Source: an uncultured bacterium (GTDB lineage Bacteria > Pseudomonadota > Gammaproteobacteria > Burkholderiales > Burkholderiaceae_D). From it: a stretch of DNA of 7,381 nucleotides. The stretch covers positions 1 to 7,381 of the forward strand of contig CAIQLE010000017.1 in the NCBI GenBank assembly GCA_903872555.1, in the 5' to 3' direction. Made by a program: the position numbers and the translations under genes. Under the pieces are notes generated by a model. That model saw only the letters and a list, made by a program, of their open reading frames with translations, was not told the origin of the DNA and searched no databases. Below are positions 1 through 6,084 of this stretch, piece after piece. The stretch's first letter is position 1. The number at the start of each line of letters is the position of its first letter.

Positions 1-392
1 ACCGCTTGTGACAGTAAAAATATACTGCGCACATTCAGGTTCATGACCTTGTCCCAGCCTTCCACAGGATGGTCTTCAGCGGGTGCACCCCAGGTGGCGC
101 CGGCATTGTTAATCAGAATGTCAATATGACCCAGTTGCTTCATTGCTGCATCCGTCAATAATTTAACGTCTGCTTCTTTACCCAGATCAGCTGCTACTGC
201 AGTCGCAGTGATACCCAATGCTTTTAAATGGACAACCGCCTGATCGAGTTCATCTTGCTTGCGTGATGAAATGACGATTTGCGCCCCTTGTGCGCCCAGA
301 GCTTCAGCCATCTGTAAACCCAGTCCGCGCGAGCCGCCGGTAATCAATGCCGTTTTGCCGGAGAGGTCAAATAATTCTTTAATGCTGTGCAT
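1..392 (-). CDS. Short-chain dehydrogenase/reductase (SDR), N-terminal part; C-terminus outside window
   Basis: Probable NAD(P)H-dependent oxidoreductase of the classical SDR family, cytosolic, acting on a hydroxyl/keto group. My translation gives 130 complete residues from an ATG at 392-390. The cofactor-binding motif TGGSRGLG is at residues 18-25, the NNAG motif at 95-98, and an LNV-type active-site Asn near residue 120. Arg22 and Arg44 (SSRK after the second strand) suggest NADPH preference, which is an inference. The catalytic Ser and Tyr-x-x-x-Lys would lie beyond base 1 and cannot be checked. The chosen start follows AGGA at a normal distance and begins 17 bp after the Dabb stop, so the gene is the last visible member of the thiolase operon. 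In that setting a 3-hydroxyacyl-CoA dehydrogenase or 3-oxoacyl reductase role is plausible, but SDR substrates cannot be read from sequence. Family assignment is firm and substrate is unknown. Confidence 0.9.
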   Translation of the reverse strand, partial: MHSIKELFDLSGKTALITGGSRGLGLQMAEALGAQGAQIVISSRKQDELDQAVVHLKALGITATAVAADLGKEADVKLLTDAAMKQLGHIDILINNAGATWGAPAEDHPVEGWDKVMNLNVRSIFLLSQA

Positions 393-409
393 GATGCGTC
401 CTGTTGTCA

Positions 410-712
410 TTAAATTTCATAATCCATGCACTGACGTGCCAGCCTGACTGCACCCACGAAGGGTTTCAGTGCCACGTGCTGAGGATGATTTTGATAGGCA
501 TCGAGTGCTGCGACCGATTCAAATTCAGAATACAAAACCACATCATAGGTGGCTTCTAATTCCGGCTGTGCGAGAGCGACTTCAAATTTCAATACACCGG
601 GCACGATGTCGGCACAGGCATCCAGCAAGGCTTTCATTTTTTTTGCATTGCTGATTTTGTCTGCGCCTTCTGCGTGGTCTTTTAATTGCCACATGACGAT
701 ATGTTTGATCAT
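410..712 (-). CDS. Dabb (stress-responsive dimeric alpha/beta-barrel) domain protein
   Basis: A 100-residue single-domain protein that fits the Dabb family (ferredoxin-like fold, usually a homodimer forming a barrel). Visible family features are the opening IKHIVMWQLKD strand (residues 2-12), a helix rich in Lys and Ala (about 18-35), the central strand TYDVVLYSEF (55-64), the NHPQH segment (75-79) preceding the last helix, and the closing strand ending DYEI. Length is normal and there is no signal peptide or membrane segment, so it is likely cytosolic. Some relatives are polyketide cyclases, but most bacterial members have no known reaction. It sits 95 bp after the acyl-CoA dehydrogenase and 17 bp before the SDR, in the same direction, which suggests a helper or small enzyme in acyl-CoA metabolism (inference). 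No good Shine-Dalgarno sequence precedes the ATG; the upstream bases are AT-rich. Confidence 0.88.
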   Translation of the reverse strand: MIKHIVMWQLKDHAEGADKISNAKKMKALLDACADIVPGVLKFEVALAQPELEATYDVVLYSEFESVAALDAYQNHPQHVALKPFVGAVRLARQCMDYEI

Positions 713-807
713 GATTATTTGAGTTGAATGTTAAATAGACTTAGCGCCGAGCCATCGTGTGATTTCAGACATCATTCAAATCATAGCAAGAGCGAGTTTC
801 ATACAAT

Positions 808-2622
808 TTAAAACCAGCGGTCTTGCATGTTCAGACTGGTGGTATCAAGTGAGGCCAGCAAATCAAGTTGGGCATCGACCTTGGGAATTTCACAGGCAAA
901 AAACCATAGGCAAGCCTGCTGCTTGCCGGCATAAAAATCAGTATCGCCACGTGTCATGGCCTGTGCTGCGAGCGCTTGTTCCAGCCAAATCCAGCCCATC
1001 ACTAAATGACCAAAGGCTTCCAGATAAACAGAGGCATTGGCCAGTGTCAGATTCAGATCGCCCGTTGCATGTAATTCAGCCGTCACTTGCTCCAGTCTTT
1101 CCCAACGCTGACTCAAGGCGCCTGACTGTGGCAGGCCTGAAGCACGAGCGATGGTGTCGCGCACACGTTGCGAGAGTAATCTGAATGCCTCGCCTTTGCG
1201 CATCACGACCTTGCGGCCCAGCAGATCAAGTCCCTGTATGCCGTGGGTGCCTTCATGAATAGGATTGAGGCGATTGTCGCGATAGAACTGTTCAACCGCA
1301 TATTCGCGGGTATAGCCATAACCACCGTGTACCTGAATCGCCAGATTATTCGCTTCCAGACACCATTGCGAAGGCCAGGATTTAGCGATCGGAGTCAATA
1401 TGTCTAGCAACAGAGTGGCTTGCTCGCGTATCAGAATATCTTCTGCCGTTTTTTCTTCATCGACCAGACGCGCGCAATAAAGAATTAATGCGAGGCCACC
1501 TTCCACATAGGCTTTTTGCGCCAGCAGCATGCGCTTGACGTCGGTGTGCTCGATGATGGCGACCTGAGGCTGTGCTGCATCTTTGTTTGCTGCATGCCTA
1601 CCCTGAGGACGATTGCGCGCATAATCCAGTGCATGCAGATAGCCGGTGTAGCCCAGCATCACTGCGCCGAGACCGACGCCTATACGTGCCTCGTTCATCA
1701 TATTGAACATGGCCGCCAGTCCCTGATGCAGACTACCCACCAGATAGCCTATAGCTCCCGGTTTGCCGGCAGGCTGATATTTACCTTCACCGAAATTCAG
1801 CAGGCAGTTGGTGGTGCCGCGATAACCCATCTTGTGGTTCAGGCCTGCGAGAACCACATCGTTGCGCTCCCCCAGACTGCCATCTGCATGAACTAGATAT
1901 TTCGGCACAATAAATAGTGAAATGCCTTTCACACCAGGAATCAGCTTGCCATCTTCACCCGGCACTTTAGCCAGTACCAGATGCACGATGTTCTCAGACA
2001 GTTCATGCTCGCCACCGGAGATCCACATCTTGTTACCGCGCAGGCGATAAGCACCGCTCTCATCCGGGTCAGCACGTGTCGTAATGTCAGAGAGACTGGA
2101 GCCGGCCTGAGGCTCGGAGAGACACATGGTGCCGAAGAAGCGTCCTGCCAGCATAGGCTTGACGTACTGATGAATTTGTTCGGGCGATCCACACTTCAAC
2201 AGTGTGTTGGCATTGCCTATAGTGAGGAAGGGATAGGCCGAGGTGGACACATTCGCCCCCTTGAACCAGGCGAAGCCGGCTTTTTCGATCACACAAGGCA
2301 GTTGCATGCCGCCCAGCTCATAATCCTGGCCTGCTGCCAGCAGACCGGATTCACTAAAGGCTTTCAGTGCCTGTGCGACTTCGGGAATGATGGAGACACG
2401 CTCGCCATCGAATTGCGGCTCGTGTTCATCAGATTTTTTGTTGTGAGGCGCGAACTGCTCGGTGGCCAGCTGTTGGCATAGATCAAGCACCGCATCAAAG
2501 GTCTCACGATTATGGTCAGCGAAACGCTGACGCTGATTCAGTGTTTCTGCTGCAAGCCATTCATACAGCAGAAAGTCCAGGTCGCGCCTGGACAAAATCA
2601 GTGAAGACATGGGGCTGGCCAT
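808..2622 (-). CDS. Acyl-CoA dehydrogenase, ~600-residue class with C-terminal extension
   Basis: FAD enzyme that oxidises an acyl-CoA to the trans-2-enoyl-CoA and passes electrons to electron-transfer flavoprotein, the first step of beta-oxidation, in the cytosol. At 604 residues it is longer than the ~380-residue classical enzymes. It belongs to the group with an extra C-terminal domain that includes DmdC-like (methylmercaptopropionyl-CoA dehydrogenase) proteins. The N-terminal helical domain spans about 35-160, the flavin/substrate segment MCLSEPQAGSS is at 166-176, and the beta domain runs to about 280. A C-terminal helical domain carries VHGGYGYTREY (431-441) and RLNPIHEGTHGIQ (451-463), in which Glu457 is the expected catalytic base. 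The extension covers about 480-604. The ATG at 2622 has only a weak upstream ribosome site; Met5 (2610) is an alternative start with no better site. It lies 29 bp after the thiolase. Substrate chain length is undetermined. Confidence 0.95.
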   Translation of the reverse strand: MASPMSSLILSRRDLDFLLYEWLAAETLNQRQRFADHNRETFDAVLDLCQQLATEQFAPHNKKSDEHEPQFDGERVSIIPEVAQALKAFSESGLLAAGQDYELGGMQLPCVIEKAGFAWFKGANVSTSAYPFLTIGNANTLLKCGSPEQIHQYVKPMLAGRFFGTMCLSEPQAGSSLSDITTRADPDESGAYRLRGNKMWISGGEHELSENIVHLVLAKVPGEDGKLIPGVKGISLFIVPKYLVHADGSLGERNDVVLAGLNHKMGYRGTTNCLLNFGEGKYQPAGKPGAIGYLVGSLHQGLAAMFNMMNEARIGVGLGAVMLGYTGYLHALDYARNRPQGRHAANKDAAQPQVAIIEHTDVKRMLLAQKAYVEGGLALILYCARLVDEEKTAEDILIREQATLLLDILTPIAKSWPSQWCLEANNLAIQVHGGYGYTREYAVEQFYRDNRLNPIHEGTHGIQGLDLLGRKVVMRKGEAFRLLSQRVRDTIARASGLPQSGALSQRWERLEQVTAELHATGDLNLTLANASVYLEAFGHLVMGWIWLEQALAAQAMTRGDTDFYAGKQQACLWFFACEIPKVDAQLDLLASLDTTSLNMQDRWF

Positions 2623-2651
2623 GAGAGTACCGACTCAGCCCTGTATACCGA

Positions 2652-3830
2652 TCAAAGGACTTCGAACAAGCCAGCAGCGCCCTGCCCGCCGCCTATGCAC
2701 ATGGTCACGACCACATACTTGGCACCGCGACGCTTGCCTTCAATCAGTGCATGGCCAGTCAGGCGTGCGCCTGAAGTGCCATAAGGATGGCCCAGCGCAA
2801 TCGCACCGCCATTGACGTTCAGTCTGTCCATAGGAATACCCAGCGTATCGGCGCAATACAGCACCTGAACGGCAAAGGCTTCATTTAATTCCCAGAGGCC
2901 GATGTCTTCTATCTTCAGACCAGCCTTTTTCAAGAGCTTAGGAATCGCAAACACGGGGCCTATGCCCATTTCATCCGGTTCGCAGCCTGAGACCGCGAAG
3001 CCACGGAATACGCCCAGTGGTTTTTTGCCAGCTGCAGCAGCAGCTTTATCACTCATGATGATGGCGACGGATGCGCCATCTGAAAACTGGCTGGCATTGC
3101 CCGCTGCGATCACGCCACCGGGCACAGCTGTACGGATTTGCGAGACGCTTTCGTAAGTGGTATCACTGCGTATACCTTCATCCGCCGATACCGTCACTTC
3201 ACGCGTAACGATCTGACCAGTGTTCTTATCTGCGACGGCCATGGTCGTTGTGACGGCAACGATTTCATCACTGAATTTACCGGCATCACGCGCTGCTGCT
3301 GCACGCAGCTGACTTTGCACACCATACTGGTCTTGACGCTCGCGACTGATGTTATAGCGCTTGGCGACCGTTTCTGCGGTTTGCAGCATGGGCCAGTAGA
3401 TTTCTGGCTTGTGTTCCTTCAGCCAGGAATCCGACATCATGTGCATGTTCATTTCATTCTGCACGCAGGAGATAGATTCAACACCGCCCGCCGCATACAC
3501 ATCACCCTCACCCGCAATAATGCGTTGGGCAGCGCTGGCGATGGTTTGCAGGCCTGAAGAACAAAAACGATTGATCGTAATGCCACCAGTGGTGACCGGG
3601 CAGCCGCCGCGCAGTGCCACCTGACGGGCAATGTTCATGCCGGTGGCGCCTTCGGGATTGGCGCAGCCCATCATCACGTCTTCCACCTCAGCCGGATCAA
3701 TCCCGGCGCGCTCTATGGCCGCTCTGAGGGCAGCACCACCGAGGGTCGCGCCGTGGGTCATATTAAAGCTACCCTTCCAGGACTTAGCGAGGGGTGTGCG
3801 GGCGGTCGAAACAATGACGGCTTCAGTCAT
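2652..3830 (-). CDS. Acetyl-CoA C-acyltransferase (thiolase)
   Basis: Degradative-type thiolase that cleaves 3-oxoacyl-CoA with CoA to give acetyl-CoA and a shortened acyl-CoA, the last step of beta-oxidation; cytosolic. It has 392 residues, the normal length. The nucleophilic Cys90 is in NRFCSSGLQ (87-95). Other active-site elements are NEAFA (316-320), [11 protein letters not shown] with His348, and Cys378 in TMCIGGGQG (376-384). All thiolase catalytic residues are therefore present and the gene looks intact. The start is well supported: an AGGAG ribosome site lies 6 bases upstream of the ATG. It is the first gene of the minus-strand run and is transcribed divergently from the MFS transporter. 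I see no convincing sigma-70 promoter in front of it. Biosynthetic acetoacetyl-CoA thiolase activity cannot be excluded, but pairing with an acyl-CoA dehydrogenase favours catabolism. Confidence 0.96.
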   Translation of the reverse strand: MTEAVIVSTARTPLAKSWKGSFNMTHGATLGGAALRAAIERAGIDPAEVEDVMMGCANPEGATGMNIARQVALRGGCPVTTGGITINRFCSSGLQTIASAAQRIIAGEGDVYAAGGVESISCVQNEMNMHMMSDSWLKEHKPEIYWPMLQTAETVAKRYNISRERQDQYGVQSQLRAAAARDAGKFSDEIVAVTTTMAVADKNTGQIVTREVTVSADEGIRSDTTYESVSQIRTAVPGGVIAAGNASQFSDGASVAIIMSDKAAAAAGKKPLGVFRGFAVSGCEPDEMGIGPVFAIPKLLKKAGLKIEDIGLWELNEAFAVQVLYCADTLGIPMDRLNVNGGAIALGHPYGTSGARLTGHALIEGKRRGAKYVVVTMCIGGGQGAAGLFEVL

Positions 3831-3932
3831 GAGGATCTCCTGTATTTTTTTAGATTTATATAGTGCGGAATTTTATGTGCCGACGAGAATAGCACAGATA
3901 TACGCACGACCGTTCGCTTTCCCGGGTCGCCA

Positions 3933-3973
3933 GTAAGTTTCTGTAAGTTTCGAGCAAGGGATGCGTAAGTTTC
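3933..3973. promoter_or_regulatory. Helically phased direct-repeat array, candidate regulator binding site
   Basis: The 9-mer GTAAGTTTC occurs exactly three times, at 3933-3941, 3943-3951 and 3965-3973. A degenerate unit, GCAAG, sits at 3954-3958. Unit starts are thus spaced 10, 11 and 11 bp, placing all four on one face of the helix. Tandem half-sites with this period are typical of OmpR/PhoB-family response regulators (known examples are the PhoP and PmrA boxes), so I infer an operator for such a protein or a similar head-to-tail binder. The array lies between the divergent thiolase and MFS genes. A poor -10-like TACACT at 3980-3985 just downstream would fit an activator-dependent promoter for the transporter. 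The regulator is not encoded in this window. Confidence 0.5.
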
Positions 3974-3990
3974 GCTCCCTACACTCCGGC

Positions 3991-4018
3991 AGATTGCAAG
4001 AGTTCCCTCATGCAATCT
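3991..4018. repeat. Perfect 8-bp inverted repeat upstream of the MFS gene
   Basis: AGATTGCA (3991-3998) and TGCAATCT (4011-4018) are perfect reverse complements separated by 12 bp. The right arm ends 27 bp before the transporter ATG and 16 bp before its AAGGAG ribosome site (4035-4040). It could be a dimeric repressor operator (half-site centres 20 bp apart) or, if transcription starts upstream of it, a hairpin in the 5' leader of the transporter mRNA. No T-run follows, so it is not an intrinsic terminator. Confidence 0.45.
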
Positions 4019-4045
4019 AGCTTTTCATAAAATCAAGGAGACATC

Positions 4046-5704
4046 ATGGCAACTGCCCAAGCCGCAACGGCCGGCATTACAGCCGAGGAACGCAAGGTTA
4101 TCTTTGCATCCTCGCTAGGTACCGTCTTTGAATGGTACGACTTTTATCTGTACGGTTCGCTGGCATCGATCATTGCGAAACAGTTTTTCGCAGGCGCTGA
4201 TCCCAACACCGCATTTATTTTTGCACTGCTGGCTTTTGCTGCAGGCTTCCTGGTACGTCCTTTCGGCGCGATCGTCTTCGGTCGTCTGGGTGACATGGTC
4301 GGCCGTAAATACACCTTCCTGATCACGATTCTGATTATGGGTGTCTCGACCTTCATCGTCGGCCTCTTGCCTAACTACGCCAGCATTGGCATTGCTGCAC
4401 CTATCATTCTGGTATCGCTGCGTATTCTGCAAGGTCTGGCATTAGGTGGTGAGTACGGTGGCGCAGCGACTTATGTCGCCGAGCATGCACCGGACGACAA
4501 GCGCGGTGCTTTCACTGCATGGATTCAGACTACAGCAACGCTGGGCCTGTTCCTGTCCCTGATGGTGATTCTGGCAACCCGTAGCGCTATCGGCGAAGAA
4601 GCCTTTGCTGAATGGGGCTGGCGCATTCCTTTCCTGGTCTCTGTCTTCCTGCTGGGTGTATCAGTTTGGATCCGTTTGTCGATGAATGAATCGCCAGCTT
4701 TCCAAAAGATGAAGGACGAAGGCAAGATTTCGAAAGCGCCTCTGTCGGAAGCCTTTGGTCAGTGGAAAAACCTGAAACTGGTGATCCTCGCACTGGTTGG
4801 TCTGACCGCAGGTCAGGCCGTGGTGTGGTACACCGGTCAGTTCTACGCACTGTTCTTCCTGACGCAGACGTTGAAGGTTGATGGCCCGACTGCCAACATC
4901 CTGATCGCAGCTGCGCTCTTGATCGGCACGCCTTTCTTCATCGTCTTTGGCTCACTCTCAGACAAGATCGGCCGTAAGAACATCATTCTGGTGGGCTGTG
5001 TGGTCGCTGCTCTGACCTACTTCCCAATTTTCAAGGCGCTGACGCACTATGCAAACCCAGCCCTTGAAACAGCACAAACCAATTCACCGGTGATCGTCAA
5101 TGCTGATCCGGCTGAATGTCAGTTCCAGTTCAACCCTACCGGCACCAAGAAGTTCACTTCTTCTTGTGATATCGCCAAGGCGAAACTGGCTGCTGCATCG
5201 GTCAACTACCAGAACGTGGCAGCTCCTGCCGGTACAGTTGCCACCATCAAGGTGGGTGAACAGGTTCTCGAATCCTACAGCGCTGCTGGCCTCTCGAAAG
5301 AAGATGCGACTGCCAAGGATGCAGAGTTCAATGGCAAGCTCAAGGAAATGATCAAGGAAGCGGGTTATCCTGCAAAGGCTGATTCTTCCCAGATCAACAA
5401 GCCTATGGTGCTGCTGCTGCTGTTCATCCTGGTGCTATATGTGACCATGGTCTACGGTCCTATCGCTGCGATGCTGGTTGAGATGTTCCCGACCCGTATC
5501 CGCTACACCTCTATGTCCCTGCCCTACCATATTGGTAACGGCTGGTTCGGTGGACTGCTGCCAACCACCGCGTTTGCGCTGGTGGCATTCAAGGGCGATA
5601 TCTACTACGGTCTCTGGTATCCGATCGTTATCGCACTGATGACAGCGATTGTCGGTGCAATATTCGTTCGCGAAACCCGCGACAATGATATTCACGCACA
5701 TTGA
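4046..5704 (+). CDS. MFS transporter, metabolite:H+ symporter (MHS) type, with large periplasmic insert
   Basis: Inner-membrane secondary transporter, expected to import an organic acid, osmolyte or similar metabolite with protons; substrate unknown. Twelve membrane helices can be placed at about 17-47, 57-79, 88-109, 115-137, 155-177, 192-211, 243-274, 283-304, 311-334, 453-480, 495-515 and 520-541. MHS signatures are GTVFEWYDFYLYG (25-37), the loop motif GRLGDMVGRK (79-88), its second-half copy GSLSDKIGRK (302-311), and RILQGLALGGEYGG (126-139). At 552 residues it is over 100 longer than relatives such as ProP-like permeases, because residues about 335-452 form a soluble Ala/Lys-rich segment between helices 9 and 10. 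The topology puts this segment in the periplasm. Cys358 and Cys374 in it could form a disulfide. The start is supported by AAGGAG five bases upstream of the ATG. A terminator follows directly, so the gene is probably monocistronic, preceded by the repeat array at 3933-3973. Confidence 0.93.
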   Translation: MATAQAATAGITAEERKVIFASSLGTVFEWYDFYLYGSLASIIAKQFFAGADPNTAFIFALLAFAAGFLVRPFGAIVFGRLGDMVGRKYTFLITILIMGVSTFIVGLLPNYASIGIAAPIILVSLRILQGLALGGEYGGAATYVAEHAPDDKRGAFTAWIQTTATLGLFLSLMVILATRSAIGEEAFAEWGWRIPFLVSVFLLGVSVWIRLSMNESPAFQKMKDEGKISKAPLSEAFGQWKNLKLVILALVGLTAGQAVVWYTGQFYALFFLTQTLKVDGPTANILIAAALLIGTPFFIVFGSLSDKIGRKNIILVGCVVAALTYFPIFKALTHYANPALETAQTNSPVIVNADPAECQFQFNPTGTKKFTSSCDIAKAKLAAASVNYQNVAAPAGTVATIKVGEQVLESYSAAGLSKEDATAKDAEFNGKLKEMIKEAGYPAKADSSQINKPMVLLLLFILVLYVTMVYGPIAAMLVEMFPTRIRYTSMSLPYHIGNGWFGGLLPTTAFALVAFKGDIYYGLWYPIVIALMTAIVGAIFVRETRDNDIHAH

Positions 5705-5724
5705 TCTGTTGTTTAGCTTCAAAG

Positions 5725-5754
5725 AAAACCGTCAGCTTGCTGGCGGTTTTTTTT
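5725..5754 (+). terminator. Rho-independent terminator of the MFS gene
   Basis: An 11-bp stem (5725-5735 with 5740-5750, one G-T wobble, sequence AAAACCGTCAG against CTGGCGGTTTT) closes a four-base CTTG loop. The stem runs into eight consecutive T residues (5747-5754). It begins 20 bp after the transporter stop codon. This is a strong textbook intrinsic terminator and separates the transporter from the LysR gene. Confidence 0.93.
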
Positions 5755-5823
5755 CGTCTGTCTGCACTTCTATCGGCTGCTCGATGCACTATGTGCTCGC
5801 GTCTGAAAGCCTTGATTTGGCTG

Positions 5824-5860
5824 TATTTCCCCTGTTAATGACGGGTGAATAGGGGAAATA
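5824..5860. repeat. Perfect 10-bp inverted repeat
   Basis: TATTTCCCCT (5824-5833) and AGGGGAAATA (5851-5860) are exact reverse complements separated by 17 bp. In RNA the stem could extend by a G-U pair on each side plus two inner U-A pairs, giving about 14 pairs around an 11-base loop. Neither strand has a following T-run, so it is not an intrinsic terminator. It may be a spaced operator or a structured RNA element. Confidence 0.55.
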
Positions 5861-5908
5861 TCGTTGTTGTTGTGTCACATATGGCCTGTGCTGACCTAAA
5901 TTCGATAA

Positions 5909-5985
5909 AACTTTTCACACATCAGACCACTTCCCCCCTATCGCCTCGGAACTTTTTTGTTTACATTGAGCTCGTCACAAAAGTT
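5909..5985. promoter_or_regulatory. Three AACTTTT-type motifs, two facing each other
   Basis: AACTTTTCAC (5909-5918), AACTTTTTTG (5950-5959) and, on the opposite strand, AACTTTTGTG (5976-5985) share a seven-base core. The second and third face each other across 16 bp, forming an imperfect inverted repeat (two-base bulge). They may be sites for the LysR protein regulating itself or for another regulator. The region is AT-rich, so chance similarity is a real alternative. Confidence 0.25.
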
Positions 5986-5995
5986 ACAAGAATAT

Positions 5996-6031
5996 TAATT
6001 ATTTCCTTCTGGAAAAATTACTATTTATAAG
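5996..6031 (+). promoter_or_regulatory. Candidate LysR-gene promoter overlapping an imperfect palindrome
   Basis: A TATAAG -10-like hexamer (6026-6031) lies 17 bp after a poor -35-like TTCCTT (6003-6008). The -35 region falls inside an imperfect palindrome: 5996-6006 pairs with 6011-6020 (ten pairs, one bulged A, four-base TTCT centre). A repressor bound there would cover the promoter, so autorepression is possible. The weak -35 keeps confidence low. Confidence 0.25.
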
Positions 6032-6084
6032 CCGCTCTGAAGAACGCATCGTAAAAGACTGAGCGCTAAGCAAGGGGAGACGAC

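Larger units (their letters stand above)
5755..6084. other. 330-bp AT-rich non-coding region upstream of the LysR gene
   Basis: I find no credible gene here. The short open frames on the plus strand have no family features or ribosome sites. The region is AT-rich compared with the flanking genes and contains a perfect 10-bp inverted repeat (5824-5860), three AACTTTT-type motifs (5909-5985), an imperfect palindrome (5996-6020) and the LysR ribosome site. Long leaders with several dyads fit an autoregulated LysR promoter, but could also hide a small RNA. Confidence 0.6.

Noticed and set aside
780..806. Possible internal minus-strand promoter ahead of the Dabb gene (TTGTAT at 806-801, TATGAT at 785-780)
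   Set aside because: The spacer is only 15 bp and the -35 is weak. The 95-bp gap is compatible with simple read-through from the dehydrogenase gene.
1981..2481. 166-residue plus-strand open frame opposite the acyl-CoA dehydrogenase
   Set aside because: It lies wholly antisense to a gene with clear catalytic motifs, shows no family features, and is explained as a shadow of the coding strand. The same applies to the other antisense frames over 759-3936.
3138..3557. 139-residue plus-strand frame opposite the thiolase
   Set aside because: Antisense to an intact thiolase; His/Thr/Arg-rich composition without domain features and no ribosome site.
3857..3891. TATATA and TATTCT -10-like hexamers for the thiolase on the minus strand
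   Set aside because: Neither has a recognisable -35 at 16-19 bp, and AT-rich matches like these are common by chance.
3907..3929. CGACC/GGTCG inverted repeat
   Set aside because: Only five base pairs with a 13-bp spacer; expected by chance in a sequence of this length.
4115..4432. 105-residue minus-strand frame inside the MFS gene
   Set aside because: The opposite strand encodes clear membrane helices and MHS motifs; the Gln/Asp-rich translation is typical of an antisense shadow of hydrophobic codons.
5845..6030. 61-residue plus-strand frame in the LysR leader
   Set aside because: It overlaps the inverted repeat and the promoter-like region, has no ribosome site, and its translation resembles no family I know.
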